Shown in pieces: positions 16,886-25,978 of a stretch of DNA of 64,000 nucleotides. Each line of letters begins with the position of its first letter. Position 1 is the stretch's first letter. Location of the stretch: positions 1 to 64,000 of the forward strand of contig NZ_JAACFT010000013.1 in the NCBI RefSeq assembly GCF_029051685.1, read 5' to 3'. The DNA comes from Bradyrhizobium sp. CSA207 (GTDB lineage: Bacteria; Pseudomonadota; Alphaproteobacteria; Rhizobiales; Xanthobacteraceae). The notes under the pieces are model-generated. The model did not search any database. It was not told where the DNA came from and saw only the letters and a program-made list of their open reading frames with translations. Both the position numbers and the translations under genes were made by a program.

Positions 16886-18547
16886 ATGAGCACCGAAGAA
16901 CTTCCCCCGCGCGAATCCATGGAATTCGACGTCGTCATCGTCGGCGCCGGCCCCTCGGGCCTTGCGGCCGCGATCCGGCTGAAGCAGCTCAACGCCGATC
17001 TCAACGTCGTCGTGGTGGAGAAGGGCTCCGAGGTCGGTGCGCATATTCTCTCGGGCGCCGTGATCGACCCGGCCGGGCTCGACAAGCTCGTTCCGGACTG
17101 GCGCGAGGATTCCGACTGCCCGCTGAAGACGCAGGTCAAGGACGACCGCTTCTACTGGATGACGGGTGGCGGCGCGATCAGGCTGCCGAACTTCGTGATG
17201 CCGCCGCTGATGGACAACCATCACTGCTATATCGGCTCGCTCGGCAATGTCTGCCGCTGGCTGGCGCGCAAGGCGGAGGCGCTCGGCGTCGAGATCTATC
17301 CGGGCTTTGCCGCGGCCGAGGTGCTCTATGACGAGCAGGGGGCGGTGAAGGGCATCGCCACCGGCGACATGGGCATCGGCAAGGACGGCAAGCCGAAGGA
17401 CTCCTTTACCCGCGGCATGGAATTGCTCGGCAAGTACACGCTGTTCGCCGAGGGCGCCCGCGGCAGCCTGACCAAGCAGCTGATCAACAAGTTCGCGCTC
17501 GACGCAAACAGCGAGCCGTCGAAATTCGGGATCGGCCTCAAGGAGGTCTGGCAGATCGACTCCGCCAAGCATCAGAAGGGCTTGATCCAGCACTCCTTCG
17601 GCTGGCCGCTCGATCTGAAGACCGGCGGCGGTTCGTTCCTCTATCATTACGACGACAATCTCGTTGCCGTCGGCTTCGTCGTGCATCTCAACTACGACGA
17701 TCCGTATCTGTCGCCGTTCGACGAATTCCAGCGCTTCAAGACCCATCCCTCGATCCGCGGCACCTTCGAAGGCGCCAAGCGGCTTGCCTACGGCGCGCGC
17801 GCCATCACCGAAGGCGGCTACCAGTCGGTGCCGAAGCTCAGCTTCCCCGGCGGTGCGCTGATCGGCTGCGCGGCCGGCTTCGTCAACGTGCCGCGTATCA
17901 AGGGCGTGCACAATGCGATGGGGACCGGCATGCTCGCTGCCGAGCACGTCGCTGCCGCCATCGCTGCGGATCGCGCCAATGACGAGGTCGTCGAGTACGA
18001 GAACGCCTGGCGCTCGTCGTCGGTCGGCAAGGACCTGTTCCTGGTCCGCAACGTCAAGCCGCTGTGGTCGAAGTTCGGCACCGTGATCGGCGTCGCCCTC
18101 GGCGGCTTCGACATGTGGTGCAACACGCTGTTCGGCGGCTCGCTGTTCGGCACCCAGTCGCACGCCAAGCCCGATCGCGCGACGCTCGATCCGGCAAAGA
18201 ACCACGCGCCGAGGAACTATCCGAAGCCGGACGGCAAGATCACCTTCGACAAGCTGTCCTCTGTGTTCCTGTCCAACACCAATCATGAGGAGGACCAGCC
18301 GGTCCATCTCAAGGTGACCGACATGAACCTGCAGAAGACATCCGAGCACGACGTCTACGCCGGTCCCTCAAACCGCTATTGCCCGGCCGGGGTCTATGAG
18401 TGGGTGGAGGAGGGCGCGAGCCCGCGCTTCCAGATCAACGCCCAGAACTGCGTCCACTGCAAAACCTGCGACGTGAAGGACCCCAACGGCAACATCACCT
18501 GGGTTCCTCCGGAGGGCGGCGGTGGGCCGAATTACGAGGCCATGTAA
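16886..18547 (+). CDS. Electron transfer flavoprotein-ubiquinone oxidoreductase
   Basis: A 553-residue membrane-associated enzyme passing electrons from electron transfer flavoprotein to ubiquinone. The N-terminal FAD-binding motif VVIVGAGPSGLAAAIRL is at residues about 15-31. The C-terminal 4Fe-4S domain has cysteines in RYCPAGVYEW and NCVHCKTCDV, followed by NITWVPPEGGGGPNY, all diagnostic of ETF-QO. Length matches the family. The ATG at 16886 opens directly into the conserved region. The ETF subunits are not in this window. It serves fatty acid and amino acid beta-oxidation by family knowledge. Confidence 0.96.
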   Translation: MSTEELPPRESMEFDVVIVGAGPSGLAAAIRLKQLNADLNVVVVEKGSEVGAHILSGAVIDPAGLDKLVPDWREDSDCPLKTQVKDDRFYWMTGGGAIRLPNFVMPPLMDNHHCYIGSLGNVCRWLARKAEALGVEIYPGFAAAEVLYDEQGAVKGIATGDMGIGKDGKPKDSFTRGMELLGKYTLFAEGARGSLTKQLINKFALDANSEPSKFGIGLKEVWQIDSAKHQKGLIQHSFGWPLDLKTGGGSFLYHYDDNLVAVGFVVHLNYDDPYLSPFDEFQRFKTHPSIRGTFEGAKRLAYGARAITEGGYQSVPKLSFPGGALIGCAAGFVNVPRIKGVHNAMGTGMLAAEHVAAAIAADRANDEVVEYENAWRSSSVGKDLFLVRNVKPLWSKFGTVIGVALGGFDMWCNTLFGGSLFGTQSHAKPDRATLDPAKNHAPRNYPKPDGKITFDKLSSVFLSNTNHEEDQPVHLKVTDMNLQKTSEHDVYAGPSNRYCPAGVYEWVEEGASPRFQINAQNCVHCKTCDVKDPNGNITWVPPEGGGGPNYEAM

Positions 18548-18852
18548 TTGAGGCCATGTGAGGCCGAATCTCAGGTCTGCTGACGCGGGCAATCTGACGC
18601 ACGTTCGCGTGAGAAACGGGGCCGCCGACGACCGCCGCAGCCACGATACGGCCATAGTAAGAGCGTTTTGGGCGGCTAGGGCCGGTTGTGGCACGCGGAG
18701 GCGATCATCCGGTCCGAATCCTTGCGGCGAAGCGCCAAAAGCGGCATTGTTCGGCCCTGACGGTTCCGGGTCCCGATGCCACCGGCCGCGTTTGCATGCG
18801 AGACGGCCTTTTTGCTCCAAACCCAGGCACTACCAACTCAAGGCGAGCCCTG
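18548..18852. other. Intergenic region upstream of the TPR gene, nothing recognisable
   Basis: About 305 bp between the ETF-QO stop and the TPR-protein ATG. The frame upstream of the ATG stays open but reads as arginine-rich sequence without family character. No palindromic repeat, terminator with a T-tract or clear promoter is visible; it presumably contains the TPR gene's promoter. Confidence 0.4.
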
Positions 18853-20649
18853 ATGTTTTCAAATCGTTTCAACCGCTGGACCGTTGCTGCCATCGCCCTC
18901 TTGGGCACAGCGATCGCGACGGTCCCCGGCGGGGTCATGGCGCAGACGCCGGATCATCCGGCCGACACGGCGGCGCAGTTTCCGACCCGAAATGACCTGA
19001 AGGCGCTCACGACCTCCGGCAGCTATCTCGCCGCCCGCCACGCCAGTGTCGAGCGCGATGCGGCGTCCGCCGCCGCGTTCTACCGCTCTGCGCTGCGCAG
19101 CGATCCCAAGAACAACGAGCTGCTCGACCGAGCCTTCATCTCCTCGGTCGCCGACGGCGATATCGACGAGGCGGTCAAGCTAGCCGAGCGCATCCTCACC
19201 ATCGACAAGACCAACCGCGTCGCCCGACTCGTCGTCGGCGTGCACGATCTCAAGTTCAAGAAGTACGCGACCGCGCAGAGCAACATCAACCAGTCTATCC
19301 GCGGTCCCATCACCGATCTCGTCGCCACGCTGCTGTCGGGCTGGGCCGCCTATGGCGCCGGCGACGCCAAGGGCGGTGTCGCCGCCATCGACAAGCTGGC
19401 CGGTCCCGAATGGTACCCGCTGTTCAAGGATCTCCACGCCGGCATGATCCTCGAGCTCGCCGGTAAGGAGAAGGACGCGGGCGTCCGCTTCGAGCGTGCC
19501 TACAAGCTCGACGATTCCATGCTGCGCATCACCGAGGCCTATGGCCGCTGGCTGTCGCGCAACAAGGATTCCGCCGCGGCGACCACGGTGTACCTGGCCT
19601 TCGACAAGAAGCTCGCCCGTCATCCGCTGATCCAGGAAGGTCTGCGCGAGACCAAGGCCGGCAAGAAGATGCCGCCTTTGGCCGATTCGGCGCAAGCCGG
19701 TGCGGCCGAAGCTCTCTACGGCATCGGCGCCACCCTGACTCGTCGCGGCGGCGAGGACCTCGCACTGGTCTATCTCCAGCTCGCGCTCTATCTCCAGCCC
19801 AGCCATCCACTGGCGCTGCTGTCGCTCGCCGATCTCTACGAGTCCGTGAAGCGGCCGCAGATGGCTATCAAGGTCTATGAGCGCGTGCCGTCATCCTCGC
19901 CGCTCAAGCGCAATGCGCAGATCCAGCTCGCCGTCGATCTCGATTCCGCCGACCGCACCGACGAGGCGATCAAGATCCTCAAGGGCGTCGTCAGCGAGGA
20001 TCCCAAGGACCTCGAAGCCATCATGGCGCTCGGCAATCTCGAGCGCGGCCGCAAGAAGTTCGGCGACTGCGGTGCGACCTATTCGCAAGGCATCGACGTG
20101 CTGCCGGCCGGCAACGACAAGGCCAACAGCGTCTGGTACTATTACCGCGGCATCTGCGAGGAGCGCTCCAAGCAGTGGGGCAAGGCCGAAGCCGACATGA
20201 AGAAGGCGCTCGAGCTCCAGGCCGACCAGCCGCACGTCCTCAACTATCTCGGCTATTCCTGGATCGACCAGGGCGTGAATCTCGACGAAGGCATGAAGAT
20301 GATCAAGCGCGCCGTCGAGCAGCGCCCCGACGACGGCTACATCGTCGACTCCCTCGGCTGGGCCTATTACCGCATCGGCAATTACGAGGAGGCGGTGAAG
20401 AATCTCGAGCGTGCGATCGATCTCAAGCCCGAGGATCCCACCATCAACGATCACCTTGGCGACGCCTATTGGCGCGTCGGCCGCACGCTGGAAGCCAAAT
20501 TCCAGTGGGCCCATGCCCGCGATCTCAAGCCCGAGCCGGAGGAGCTGCCGAAGATCGAGGCCAAGATCGCCAACGGCATGTCGGACGACAATTCGAACTC
20601 TTCAGCGGCGCAGGCCGAGAAGAAAAAGGATGACGGTAGGGGCGGCTGA
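18853..20649 (+). CDS. Secreted tetratricopeptide-repeat protein
   Basis: A 598-residue protein with an N-terminal signal peptide (RWTVAAIALLGTAIATVPGG, probable cleavage after VMAQ) followed by degenerate and then clear TPR units. Canonical units include PHVLNYLGYSWIDQGVNLDE, DGYIVDSLGWAYYRIGNYEE and DPTINDHLGDAYWRVGRTLE near residues 455-560. The C-terminal tail is acidic then lysine-rich. TPR proteins scaffold protein-protein contacts; the periplasmic or outer-membrane location is inferred. The ATG at 18853 begins the signal peptide. It is followed 86 bp later by ispE on the same strand. Confidence 0.88.
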   Translation: MFSNRFNRWTVAAIALLGTAIATVPGGVMAQTPDHPADTAAQFPTRNDLKALTTSGSYLAARHASVERDAASAAAFYRSALRSDPKNNELLDRAFISSVADGDIDEAVKLAERILTIDKTNRVARLVVGVHDLKFKKYATAQSNINQSIRGPITDLVATLLSGWAAYGAGDAKGGVAAIDKLAGPEWYPLFKDLHAGMILELAGKEKDAGVRFERAYKLDDSMLRITEAYGRWLSRNKDSAAATTVYLAFDKKLARHPLIQEGLRETKAGKKMPPLADSAQAGAAEALYGIGATLTRRGGEDLALVYLQLALYLQPSHPLALLSLADLYESVKRPQMAIKVYERVPSSSPLKRNAQIQLAVDLDSADRTDEAIKILKGVVSEDPKDLEAIMALGNLERGRKKFGDCGATYSQGIDVLPAGNDKANSVWYYYRGICEERSKQWGKAEADMKKALELQADQPHVLNYLGYSWIDQGVNLDEGMKMIKRAVEQRPDDGYIVDSLGWAYYRIGNYEEAVKNLERAIDLKPEDPTINDHLGDAYWRVGRTLEAKFQWAHARDLKPEPEELPKIEAKIANGMSDDNSNSSAAQAEKKKDDGRGG

Positions 20650-20656
20650 TCTGCGC

Positions 20657-20700
20657 GCATGATCCGGAACAGCCTGTGGCGGCTTCCGGCACGATCATGC
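20657..20700. repeat. Small palindrome, family H (GCATGATC / GATCATGC)
   Basis: GCATGATCCGGAA at the left and TTCCGGCACGATCATGC at the right form an imperfect hairpin between the TPR gene and ispE. It matches a motif I recall as common in Bradyrhizobium intergenic DNA. It has no T-tract, so it is not an obvious terminator. Confidence 0.6.
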
Positions 20701-20735
20701 GAAAAAAGGAAATAAGGTCTGGGGGCGTGTCGCCG

Positions 20736-21620
20736 ATGCCGGCGTTGGTTGAAGAAGGACGGGCGAAGGTCAATTTGAGCCTTCGCGTCGTCGGCCGTCG
20801 CACTGATGGCTATCATGATCTCGAAAGCGTGGTTGCGTTTGCCGACTGTGCCGACCGCCTCACGCTGGAGCCGGGCGGCGAGCTGAAGCTCACCGCAACG
20901 GGGCCGCTCGCCGCGGCTTGCGGCGACACTGCTGACAATCTCGTATTCAAGGCGGCCAAGCTGCTGGCAGAGGCCGTGCCGAACCTGAAGCTGGGTGCCT
21001 TCGCGCTCGACAAGGTGTTGCCGGTCGCAGCCGGCATCGGCGGCGGCTCGGCCGATGCGGCTGCGGCGCTGCGACTGCTTGCGCGCCTCAACAATTTGTC
21101 GCTCGATGATCCCCGCTTGCAGAAGGTTGCGCTCGCGACCGGCGCCGATGTGCCGGTGTGCCTGCTCTCCCGCGCCTGCGACATGACCGGTGTCGGCGAG
21201 CAATTGCTGCCGCTCGCGCTGCCGAGCATGCCCTGTGTCATGGCCAATCCGCGCGTGCCGGTGGCGACCAAGGACGTGTTCCAGGCGCTCGGCCTGCGCA
21301 ACGGCGAACTGCTGGTCGGCGCCACCTCGGTCTTCGGGGCCGCGGCCTGGCCGGAGGAGGGCGCGTCGATTGCCGATTGGGTCGAGGTTCTCGAAACCGT
21401 CGCCAACGACCTCGAAGCTCCCGCGATGCGCATCGAGCCCGTGATCGGCGGCGTGCTGGAAGCGTTGCGCGACTCCGCCGGCGTCAAGCTCGCCCGCATG
21501 TCCGGCTCCGGCGCGACCTGCTTTGCGATCTTCGGCGCGCCCGCCGAGACGCACGCCGCCGCCGAAAAAATCCGGCGCGATCACCCCGGCTGGTGGGTGC
21601 ATGCGGGGACGCTGAGCTAG
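20736..21620 (+). CDS. ispE: 4-diphosphocytidyl-2-C-methyl-D-erythritol kinase
   Basis: A 294-residue GHMP kinase acting in the non-mevalonate isoprenoid pathway. It starts ALVEEGRAKVNLSLRVVGRR with the DGYHDLESVV substrate motif, and the ATP-binding GHMP loop LPVAAGIGGGSADAAAAL lies at residues about 91-108. The C-terminal ARMSGSGATCFAIF motif is also conserved. The ATG at 20736 is chosen because conserved sequence starts at once; an ATG at 20697 inside the palindrome is possible. It may be read through from the TPR gene. A polyprenyl diphosphate synthase of the same broader pathway lies 1.1 kb downstream on the opposite strand. Confidence 0.93.
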   Translation: MPALVEEGRAKVNLSLRVVGRRTDGYHDLESVVAFADCADRLTLEPGGELKLTATGPLAAACGDTADNLVFKAAKLLAEAVPNLKLGAFALDKVLPVAAGIGGGSADAAAALRLLARLNNLSLDDPRLQKVALATGADVPVCLLSRACDMTGVGEQLLPLALPSMPCVMANPRVPVATKDVFQALGLRNGELLVGATSVFGAAAWPEEGASIADWVEVLETVANDLEAPAMRIEPVIGGVLEALRDSAGVKLARMSGSGATCFAIFGAPAETHAAAEKIRRDHPGWWVHAGTLS

Positions 21621-21762
21621 GATGTCTTCGTAAAGCTCGGCGGGAGTTCCGCCTTGTCGCGGAACTGCGAGAGACCGGTGCCTTTCTCGAAGCCCGGCTG
21701 GACCTTCGCCAGCGAAAGCACTAGCCTTCATCCGCGCAACCCAATGCCAACGGAGGTTCTCC

Positions 21763-21933
21763 GTGGAACATCGCGGCATCAGTTTCTCGGTCGTCGAAAT
21801 GAGCTTTTCACGCGGCTGGAGATGGACCGTCGGAAAGGGCAGGACAGTTACGGTCGGCGTCTGCGCCACCAGGCTGGATGCGATCCGTCAGGCCCAGACT
21901 TTTATCGACGCAGTTGTGGATTGGGCCGCCTAG
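21763..21933 (+). CDS. Small conserved-type 56-aa protein, function unknown
   Basis: A GTG start at 21763 follows a strong CGGAGGTT (21751-21758). The frame encodes 56 residues beginning VEHRGISFSVVEMSFSRGWR and ending FIDAVVDWAA, then TAG. The central WTVGKGRTVTVGVCATR looks like a beta-hairpin and the end is a short helix. There is no signal or membrane segment. The good ribosome site, compact fold pattern and lack of rare codons support a real gene. Function is unknown. Confidence 0.65.
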   Translation: MEHRGISFSVVEMSFSRGWRWTVGKGRTVTVGVCATRLDAIRQAQTFIDAVVDWAA

Positions 21934-21942
21934 ATCCCGACC

Positions 21943-22575
21943 CTAGCCGGGCACGGGCCGCCGCGCCAACGCGAGGGACAAGCCGAGGCCCGCGATGAAG
22001 AGGCCGGAACCTTGCGTGAGACGCCGCATCAGGTGCGGCCTTACGATCAGCTGCGTGCGTGTCGCCGCGGCCATCAGCACCACGACGACGTCGGCGAGCG
22101 TGTTCAGCGTCACCGAGATCGCGCCCAGTGCGATGAATTGCAGTGTCGGGCTTGATGACGCCGGATCGAGGAACTGCGGGATGAAGGCGAGGAAGAACGC
22201 CGCGGTCTTCGGGTTCAGCGCCTCGACCAGCACGCCGTCGCGGAACGCGCGGCTGTCGCCGACAGCTTCGCTCTCAAGCGACAGAACGCGGCCGGCGCTG
22301 CGAAACGTGCGAACGCCGAGCCAGACCAGGTAGAGCGCGCCGACGAACTTCACGACGGCGAACAGTTCGGCACTGGCGAGGATGATCGCGGAGATGCCTA
22401 GGCTGCCCGCCAGCACATGGACCAGACCGCCCAACGCCGTGCCCGCGGTCGACGCGAATCCGCTCGTCCGCCCTTCCGACAGTGTTCGGGCGGCTACGTA
22501 GAAGATGCCGGGACCGGGAATTGCGGCAATGACGAGTGCGGCCGCCAGAAATAGCCAGAAATTCGTTGCGCTCAT
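21943..22575 (-). CDS. LysE/RhtB-family exporter
   Basis: A 210-residue inner-membrane protein with about six hydrophobic segments. It has the LysE/RhtB hallmark near the N-terminus, ALVIAAIPGPGIFYVAARTL, and the conserved later block LNPKTAAFFLAFIPQFLDP. This family exports amino acids or homoserine-type compounds; the substrate cannot be told. ATG at 22575. It converges with the 56-aa gene, leaving only 9 bp between them. Confidence 0.9.
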   Translation of the reverse strand: MSATNFWLFLAAALVIAAIPGPGIFYVAARTLSEGRTSGFASTAGTALGGLVHVLAGSLGISAIILASAELFAVVKFVGALYLVWLGVRTFRSAGRVLSLESEAVGDSRAFRDGVLVEALNPKTAAFFLAFIPQFLDPASSSPTLQFIALGAISVTLNTLADVVVVLMAAATRTQLIVRPHLMRRLTQGSGLFIAGLGLSLALARRPVPG

Positions 22576-22639
22576 CCTGTTGTCGTAGCGCTGTCTGGCG
22601 TGATTGCAAGTGCTCTCGTCACCTGCCGGCTACACCAGG

Positions 22640-22708
22640 GCCGTGCATCCGTCGAGGCTTCAGACCGCGATGCCGGACATCGCGCCGCTTGCGTCTGAGG
22701 ATGACGCC
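22640..22708. repeat. Diverged palindromic repeat, family F
   Basis: GTGCATCCGTCGAGGC at the left and GTCTGAGGATGACGCC at the right resemble the outer parts of the repeat at 865-930, with a different centre. It is a degenerate copy between two minus-strand genes. Confidence 0.5.
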
Positions 22709-22715
22709 ATAGCGC

Positions 22716-23723
22716 CTAGTGCGACCGCGCCAGGCAGAACGCCACGACCTGCTCCAGCGCGCTCTTCATCGGCGAGGACGGGAATAGCGCCAGTGCGTCG
22801 ACCGCCATGGCGCCGTAGTGCTGGGCGCGGCTCAGCGTGTCCTCGAGCGTGCGGTGCTTGTTCATCAGGCCGAGGGCATGGTCGAGATCGCCGTCGCCGA
22901 TCTCGCCGCGCTCGAGCGCCCGGATCCAGAAGGCGCGTTCGGTGTCATTGCCGCGGCGGAAAGCGAGCACGACGGGGAGCGTGATCTTGCCTTCGCGAAA
23001 ATCGTCGCCGGTGTTCTTGCCGAGCTTGGCGCTCTTGCCGCCATAATCGAGCACGTCGTCGACGAGCTGGAAGGCGATGCCGAGATTCATGCCGACCGAG
23101 CGGCAGGCGGTCTGCTCGGCTTTCGGGCGGTTGGCGATCACCGGCCCGACCTCGCAGGCGGCCGCGAACAGCTCGGCGGTCTTGCCGCGGATCACGGCGA
23201 GATATTCGTCTTCGGTGGTTGCGGTGTTCTTGGCGGCGGCAAGCTGCATCACCTCGCCCTCGGCGATGGTCGCGGCGGCCGCGGACAGGATGTCGAGCGC
23301 GCGGAGCGAGCCGACCTCGACCATCATGCGAAAGGCCTGGCCGAGCAGGAAGTCGCCGACCAGCACGCTCGCCTCGTTGCCCCAGAGCATGCGCGCCGAG
23401 AGCTTGCCGCGGCGCAATTCGCTCTCGTCGACAACGTCGTCGTGCAGAAGGGTCGCGGTATGCATGAATTCGACGGAGGCGGCGAGCTTGACGTGGCCAT
23501 CGCCGGTGTAGCCGGCGAGGTTGGCCATGGCGAGCGTCAGCATCGGGCGCAATCGCTTGCCGCCGGAGGAGATCAAATGGTTGGCGACCTCGGGGATCAT
23601 GGTTACTTCAGAGCCGGTCCGCGACAAAATCGTCGCGTTGACGCGCTCCATGTCCGGAGCGACAAGGGCAACCAGCTGTTCGATCGACGCGCCGGGGGTT
23701 TCGAAAGGTACGATGACGGCCAC
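22716..23723 (-). CDS. ispB: Polyprenyl (octa/decaprenyl) diphosphate synthase
   Basis: A 335-residue trans-prenyltransferase making the ubiquinone side chain. The first aspartate-rich motif is in ATLLHDDVVDESELRRG and the second in LVDDVLDYGG, with GGKRLRPML before them. The GTG at 23723 is preferred because GGAG sits 6 bp upstream; a TTG four codons earlier would place the start on that site. Small side chains are not evident before the first DDxxD, which fits a long-chain product, but chain length (C40 or C50) is not certain. It is divergent from the DUF2007 gene. Confidence 0.9.
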   Translation of the reverse strand: MAVIVPFETPGASIEQLVALVAPDMERVNATILSRTGSEVTMIPEVANHLISSGGKRLRPMLTLAMANLAGYTGDGHVKLAASVEFMHTATLLHDDVVDESELRRGKLSARMLWGNEASVLVGDFLLGQAFRMMVEVGSLRALDILSAAAATIAEGEVMQLAAAKNTATTEDEYLAVIRGKTAELFAAACEVGPVIANRPKAEQTACRSVGMNLGIAFQLVDDVLDYGGKSAKLGKNTGDDFREGKITLPVVLAFRRGNDTERAFWIRALERGEIGDGDLDHALGLMNKHRTLEDTLSRAQHYGAMAVDALALFPSSPMKSALEQVVAFCLARSH

Positions 23724-23856
23724 GCCGGTCTCCAATATTTGCCCCGAAGGGGCTATTCTGATGGAAAGACAATAGAAACTGGACGCGGATGCGGCAAGGG
23801 CCGCGGAACCATTGACATTGCCGCTTCACCCCCCCGTCAGGCAGGAGTCCTGTGTT

Positions 23857-24084
23857 TTGCGAGAACTGGTTCGGACCAACGATATGGTGCTGGTGTCGGC
23901 AATCGGCGCGCTGCTCGACGGCGCCAATATCCATCACCTGGTGCTGGACCAGAACATGAGCATCATCGAGGGCTCGCTCGGCATTTTGCCGCGGCGGATC
24001 CTGGTCCATGAGGACGATGCCCTGGAGGCCCGGCAGCTTCTGACCGATGCCGGGCTCAGCCACGAACTGCGCGGCGATGAGTGA
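23857..24084 (+). CDS. DUF2007 domain protein
   Basis: A 75-residue cytoplasmic protein starting with TTG at 23857 after AGGAG (23843-23847). The sequence LRELVRTNDMVLVSAIGALL followed by ANIHHLVLDQNMS and RRILVHEDDALEARQLL has the DUF2007 pattern, a small ferredoxin-like fold sometimes described as a putative signal-transducing domain. Its stop overlaps the ATG of the methyltransferase gene (24077), so the two are translationally coupled. Function is unknown. Confidence 0.8.
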   Translation: MRELVRTNDMVLVSAIGALLDGANIHHLVLDQNMSIIEGSLGILPRRILVHEDDALEARQLLTDAGLSHELRGDE

Positions 24085-24844
24085 GACCTTGCCCGATCTC
24101 ACCGAGGACGCCTTTCTCGGCGGACAGCTGCGGTTGAAGCAGAAGCGGTCCGGCCACCGCGCCGGCCATGACGCCATCCTGCTCGCGACAGCGACGGACG
24201 CCCGGGCCGGCGACCGCGTGGTCGATCTCGGCGCCGGCGTCGGCACGGCCGGGCTGGCGCTGGCCCGGCGCGTGGCCGGTATCAACCTCCGCATGGTCGA
24301 GATCGATCCCGAGCTGGCAGAGCTCGCGCGCGCCAACGCAGCGGCAAATGGGATTGCCGCCGAGGCGATCGTGCTCGATGTCACGGCCGACGCACGGGCC
24401 TTCGCGGCAAATCGGCTTGCGCCCGACAGTGCCGACATTGTGATGATGAACCCGCCCTTCAACCTTCCCACGCGGCATCGCGGTTCGCCGAACGAGGCGC
24501 GGCACATCGCACATGTCGCGACGGAAGAGACGTTGGAGGCCTGGGTGCATGCGGCGCGGCGCATCCTCCGATCGAATGGTGTGCTGACTTTGATCTGGCG
24601 TGCGGATGGGATAGCAGAGGTTTTCGCAGCGCTGTCACGCGGCTTCGGCAGCCTGTCGATCCTGCCGGTTCATGGTGAGGCGGAGCGGCCTGCGATCCGC
24701 CTGCTGGTGCGCGCGATCAAAGGCGGCAGGGCGCCGACGCGATTGCTGCCGGGCCTCATGCTTAACGAAGAGTCACGCGTGCCCAAAAAAGAGGTGACGG
24801 ATATTCTGGAAGGGAGAGCGGCTTTGCCGTTGTCGGAGTCGTGA
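24077..24844 (+). CDS. SAM-dependent methyltransferase, TrmN6-like
   Basis: A 255-residue class I methyltransferase. The SAM-binding motif I VVDLGAGVGTAGLALARRV is followed by an acidic strand LRMVEIDPELAELA, and the N6-adenine-type catalytic motif MMNPPFNLP lies near residues 125-133. This pattern fits the tRNA1(Val) adenine-N6 methyltransferase (TrmN6/YfiC) group. The ATG at 24077 lies within the last codons of the DUF2007 gene, an 8-bp overlap. Substrate is inferred from motif only; rRNA or protein glutamine targets are alternatives. Confidence 0.83.
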   Translation: MSETLPDLTEDAFLGGQLRLKQKRSGHRAGHDAILLATATDARAGDRVVDLGAGVGTAGLALARRVAGINLRMVEIDPELAELARANAAANGIAAEAIVLDVTADARAFAANRLAPDSADIVMMNPPFNLPTRHRGSPNEARHIAHVATEETLEAWVHAARRILRSNGVLTLIWRADGIAEVFAALSRGFGSLSILPVHGEAERPAIRLLVRAIKGGRAPTRLLPGLMLNEESRVPKKEVTDILEGRAALPLSES

Positions 24845-24848
24845 CGGC

Positions 24849-24947
24849 TTACTGCGGAAGCGATTCCGACTGCTGTTCTTGCGGCGAAGTGAAGCGAATC
24901 GCTGTGAAAAGCGTCCCGATCAGCAGTATCAGCAGATAGATTTTCAT
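24849..24947 (-). CDS. Small 32-aa membrane protein
   Basis: An ATG at 24947 preceded by CGGAGAA (GGAG 8 bp upstream) opens a 32-residue frame. It consists of one hydrophobic helix, MKIYLLILLIGTLFTAIRF, and a short glutamine- and serine-rich hydrophilic tail ending SLPQ. The stop (24849-24851) lies 4 bp from the convergent methyltransferase stop. The layout is that of a single-pass inner-membrane microprotein. I know of no function. Confidence 0.6.
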   Translation of the reverse strand: MKIYLLILLIGTLFTAIRFTSPQEQQSESLPQ

Positions 24948-25058
24948 GTCGTTCTCCGCTGGCGCATTGCAGCCTCCCAACGGGAAATCCGCAAAACACG
25001 TTCCAGGCACTTCCAATGACAGTCGCGTGATAAGAAATGGTTAATCAGAGGTAATGGC

Positions 25059-25967
25059 ATGGCCGAACAATTGAACGATCGCGAAGGTTCCGGCCTGGCC
25101 GACAAACTGATGCAATATCTGCCTGCGCGCTTCCGTCCTGGCACGGCGGTGGTGCCGGTGGTGCGGCTATCCGGCGTGATCGGCGCGGTGACGCCGCTGC
25201 GTCCAGGCATGACGCTCGCAGGCCTCGCGCGGGTGCTGGAGCGCGCGTTCGCGGTCCGCAACGCCAAGGCGGTGGCGCTGGTGATCAACTCGCCCGGCGG
25301 CTCGCCGGTGCAGTCGCGCCAGATCTATCTGCGCATCAAGCAGCTCGCGGCCGAGAAGAAGCTGAAGGTTTTGGTGTTCGTCGAGGACGTTGCGGCCTCC
25401 GGCGGCTACATGATCGCCTGCGCGGGCGACGAGATCATTTGCGATCCATCCTCGATCCTCGGCTCGATCGGCGTGGTCGGCGGCAGCTTCGGTTTCCAAG
25501 AGGCGATCAAGCGGCTCGGCGTCGAGCGGCGCCTCTACACGGCCGGCTCGCACAAGGCGATGCTCGATCCGTTCCTGCCCGAGAATCCCGATGACGTGGC
25601 GAAGCTGAAGGCGATCCAGCGCGAGATCCACCAGATCTTCATTGGGCTGGTGAAGGAGAGCCGAGGCGCGCGGCTGAAGAGTGCCGACGACACCCTGTTC
25701 ACCGGAGAGTACTGGGCCGGCGAGAGTGCGATCGCACTGGGGCTCGCCGATGGCATCGGCGATCTCCGCTCAACTCTTCGTGCCCGCTATGGCGAGCAGG
25801 TTCTCACCCCCGTGATCGCACAGCCGAGCGGGCTGCTGTCCGGCCTTCTGGGGCGGAAATCGCCCGGCGCCGGCCAGCTTTCGGCGCTGGAATCGATGGC
25901 CGGTCTGCCGGACGAGCTGATTTCGGCGGTCGAAACCCGCGCGATTTGGGCAAAATTCGGGTTCTAG
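25059..25967 (+). CDS. S49-family peptidase (SohB/SppA-like)
   Basis: A 302-residue serine peptidase of the signal-peptide-peptidase A group. The core has ALVINSPGGSPVQSRQIY, the nucleophile serine in VEDVAASGGYMIACAGDE and the likely general-base lysine in YTAGSHKAMLDPF. No clear N-terminal signal anchor is present, unlike SppA, so the location is uncertain; it may be cytoplasmic or peripheral. ATG at 25059. An imperfect hairpin follows the stop. Confidence 0.9.
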   Translation: MAEQLNDREGSGLADKLMQYLPARFRPGTAVVPVVRLSGVIGAVTPLRPGMTLAGLARVLERAFAVRNAKAVALVINSPGGSPVQSRQIYLRIKQLAAEKKLKVLVFVEDVAASGGYMIACAGDEIICDPSSILGSIGVVGGSFGFQEAIKRLGVERRLYTAGSHKAMLDPFLPENPDDVAKLKAIQREIHQIFIGLVKESRGARLKSADDTLFTGEYWAGESAIALGLADGIGDLRSTLRARYGEQVLTPVIAQPSGLLSGLLGRKSPGAGQLSALESMAGLPDELISAVETRAIWAKFGF

Positions 25968-25978
25968 CCGGCACCCTG

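Noticed and set aside
22818..24011. Long plus-strand frame opposite the polyprenyl synthase gene
   Set aside because: It is antisense to a protein with clear DDxxD motifs, reads as low-complexity Gly/Ala/Asp/His-rich sequence and runs through two real genes; a by-product of GC-rich codon use.
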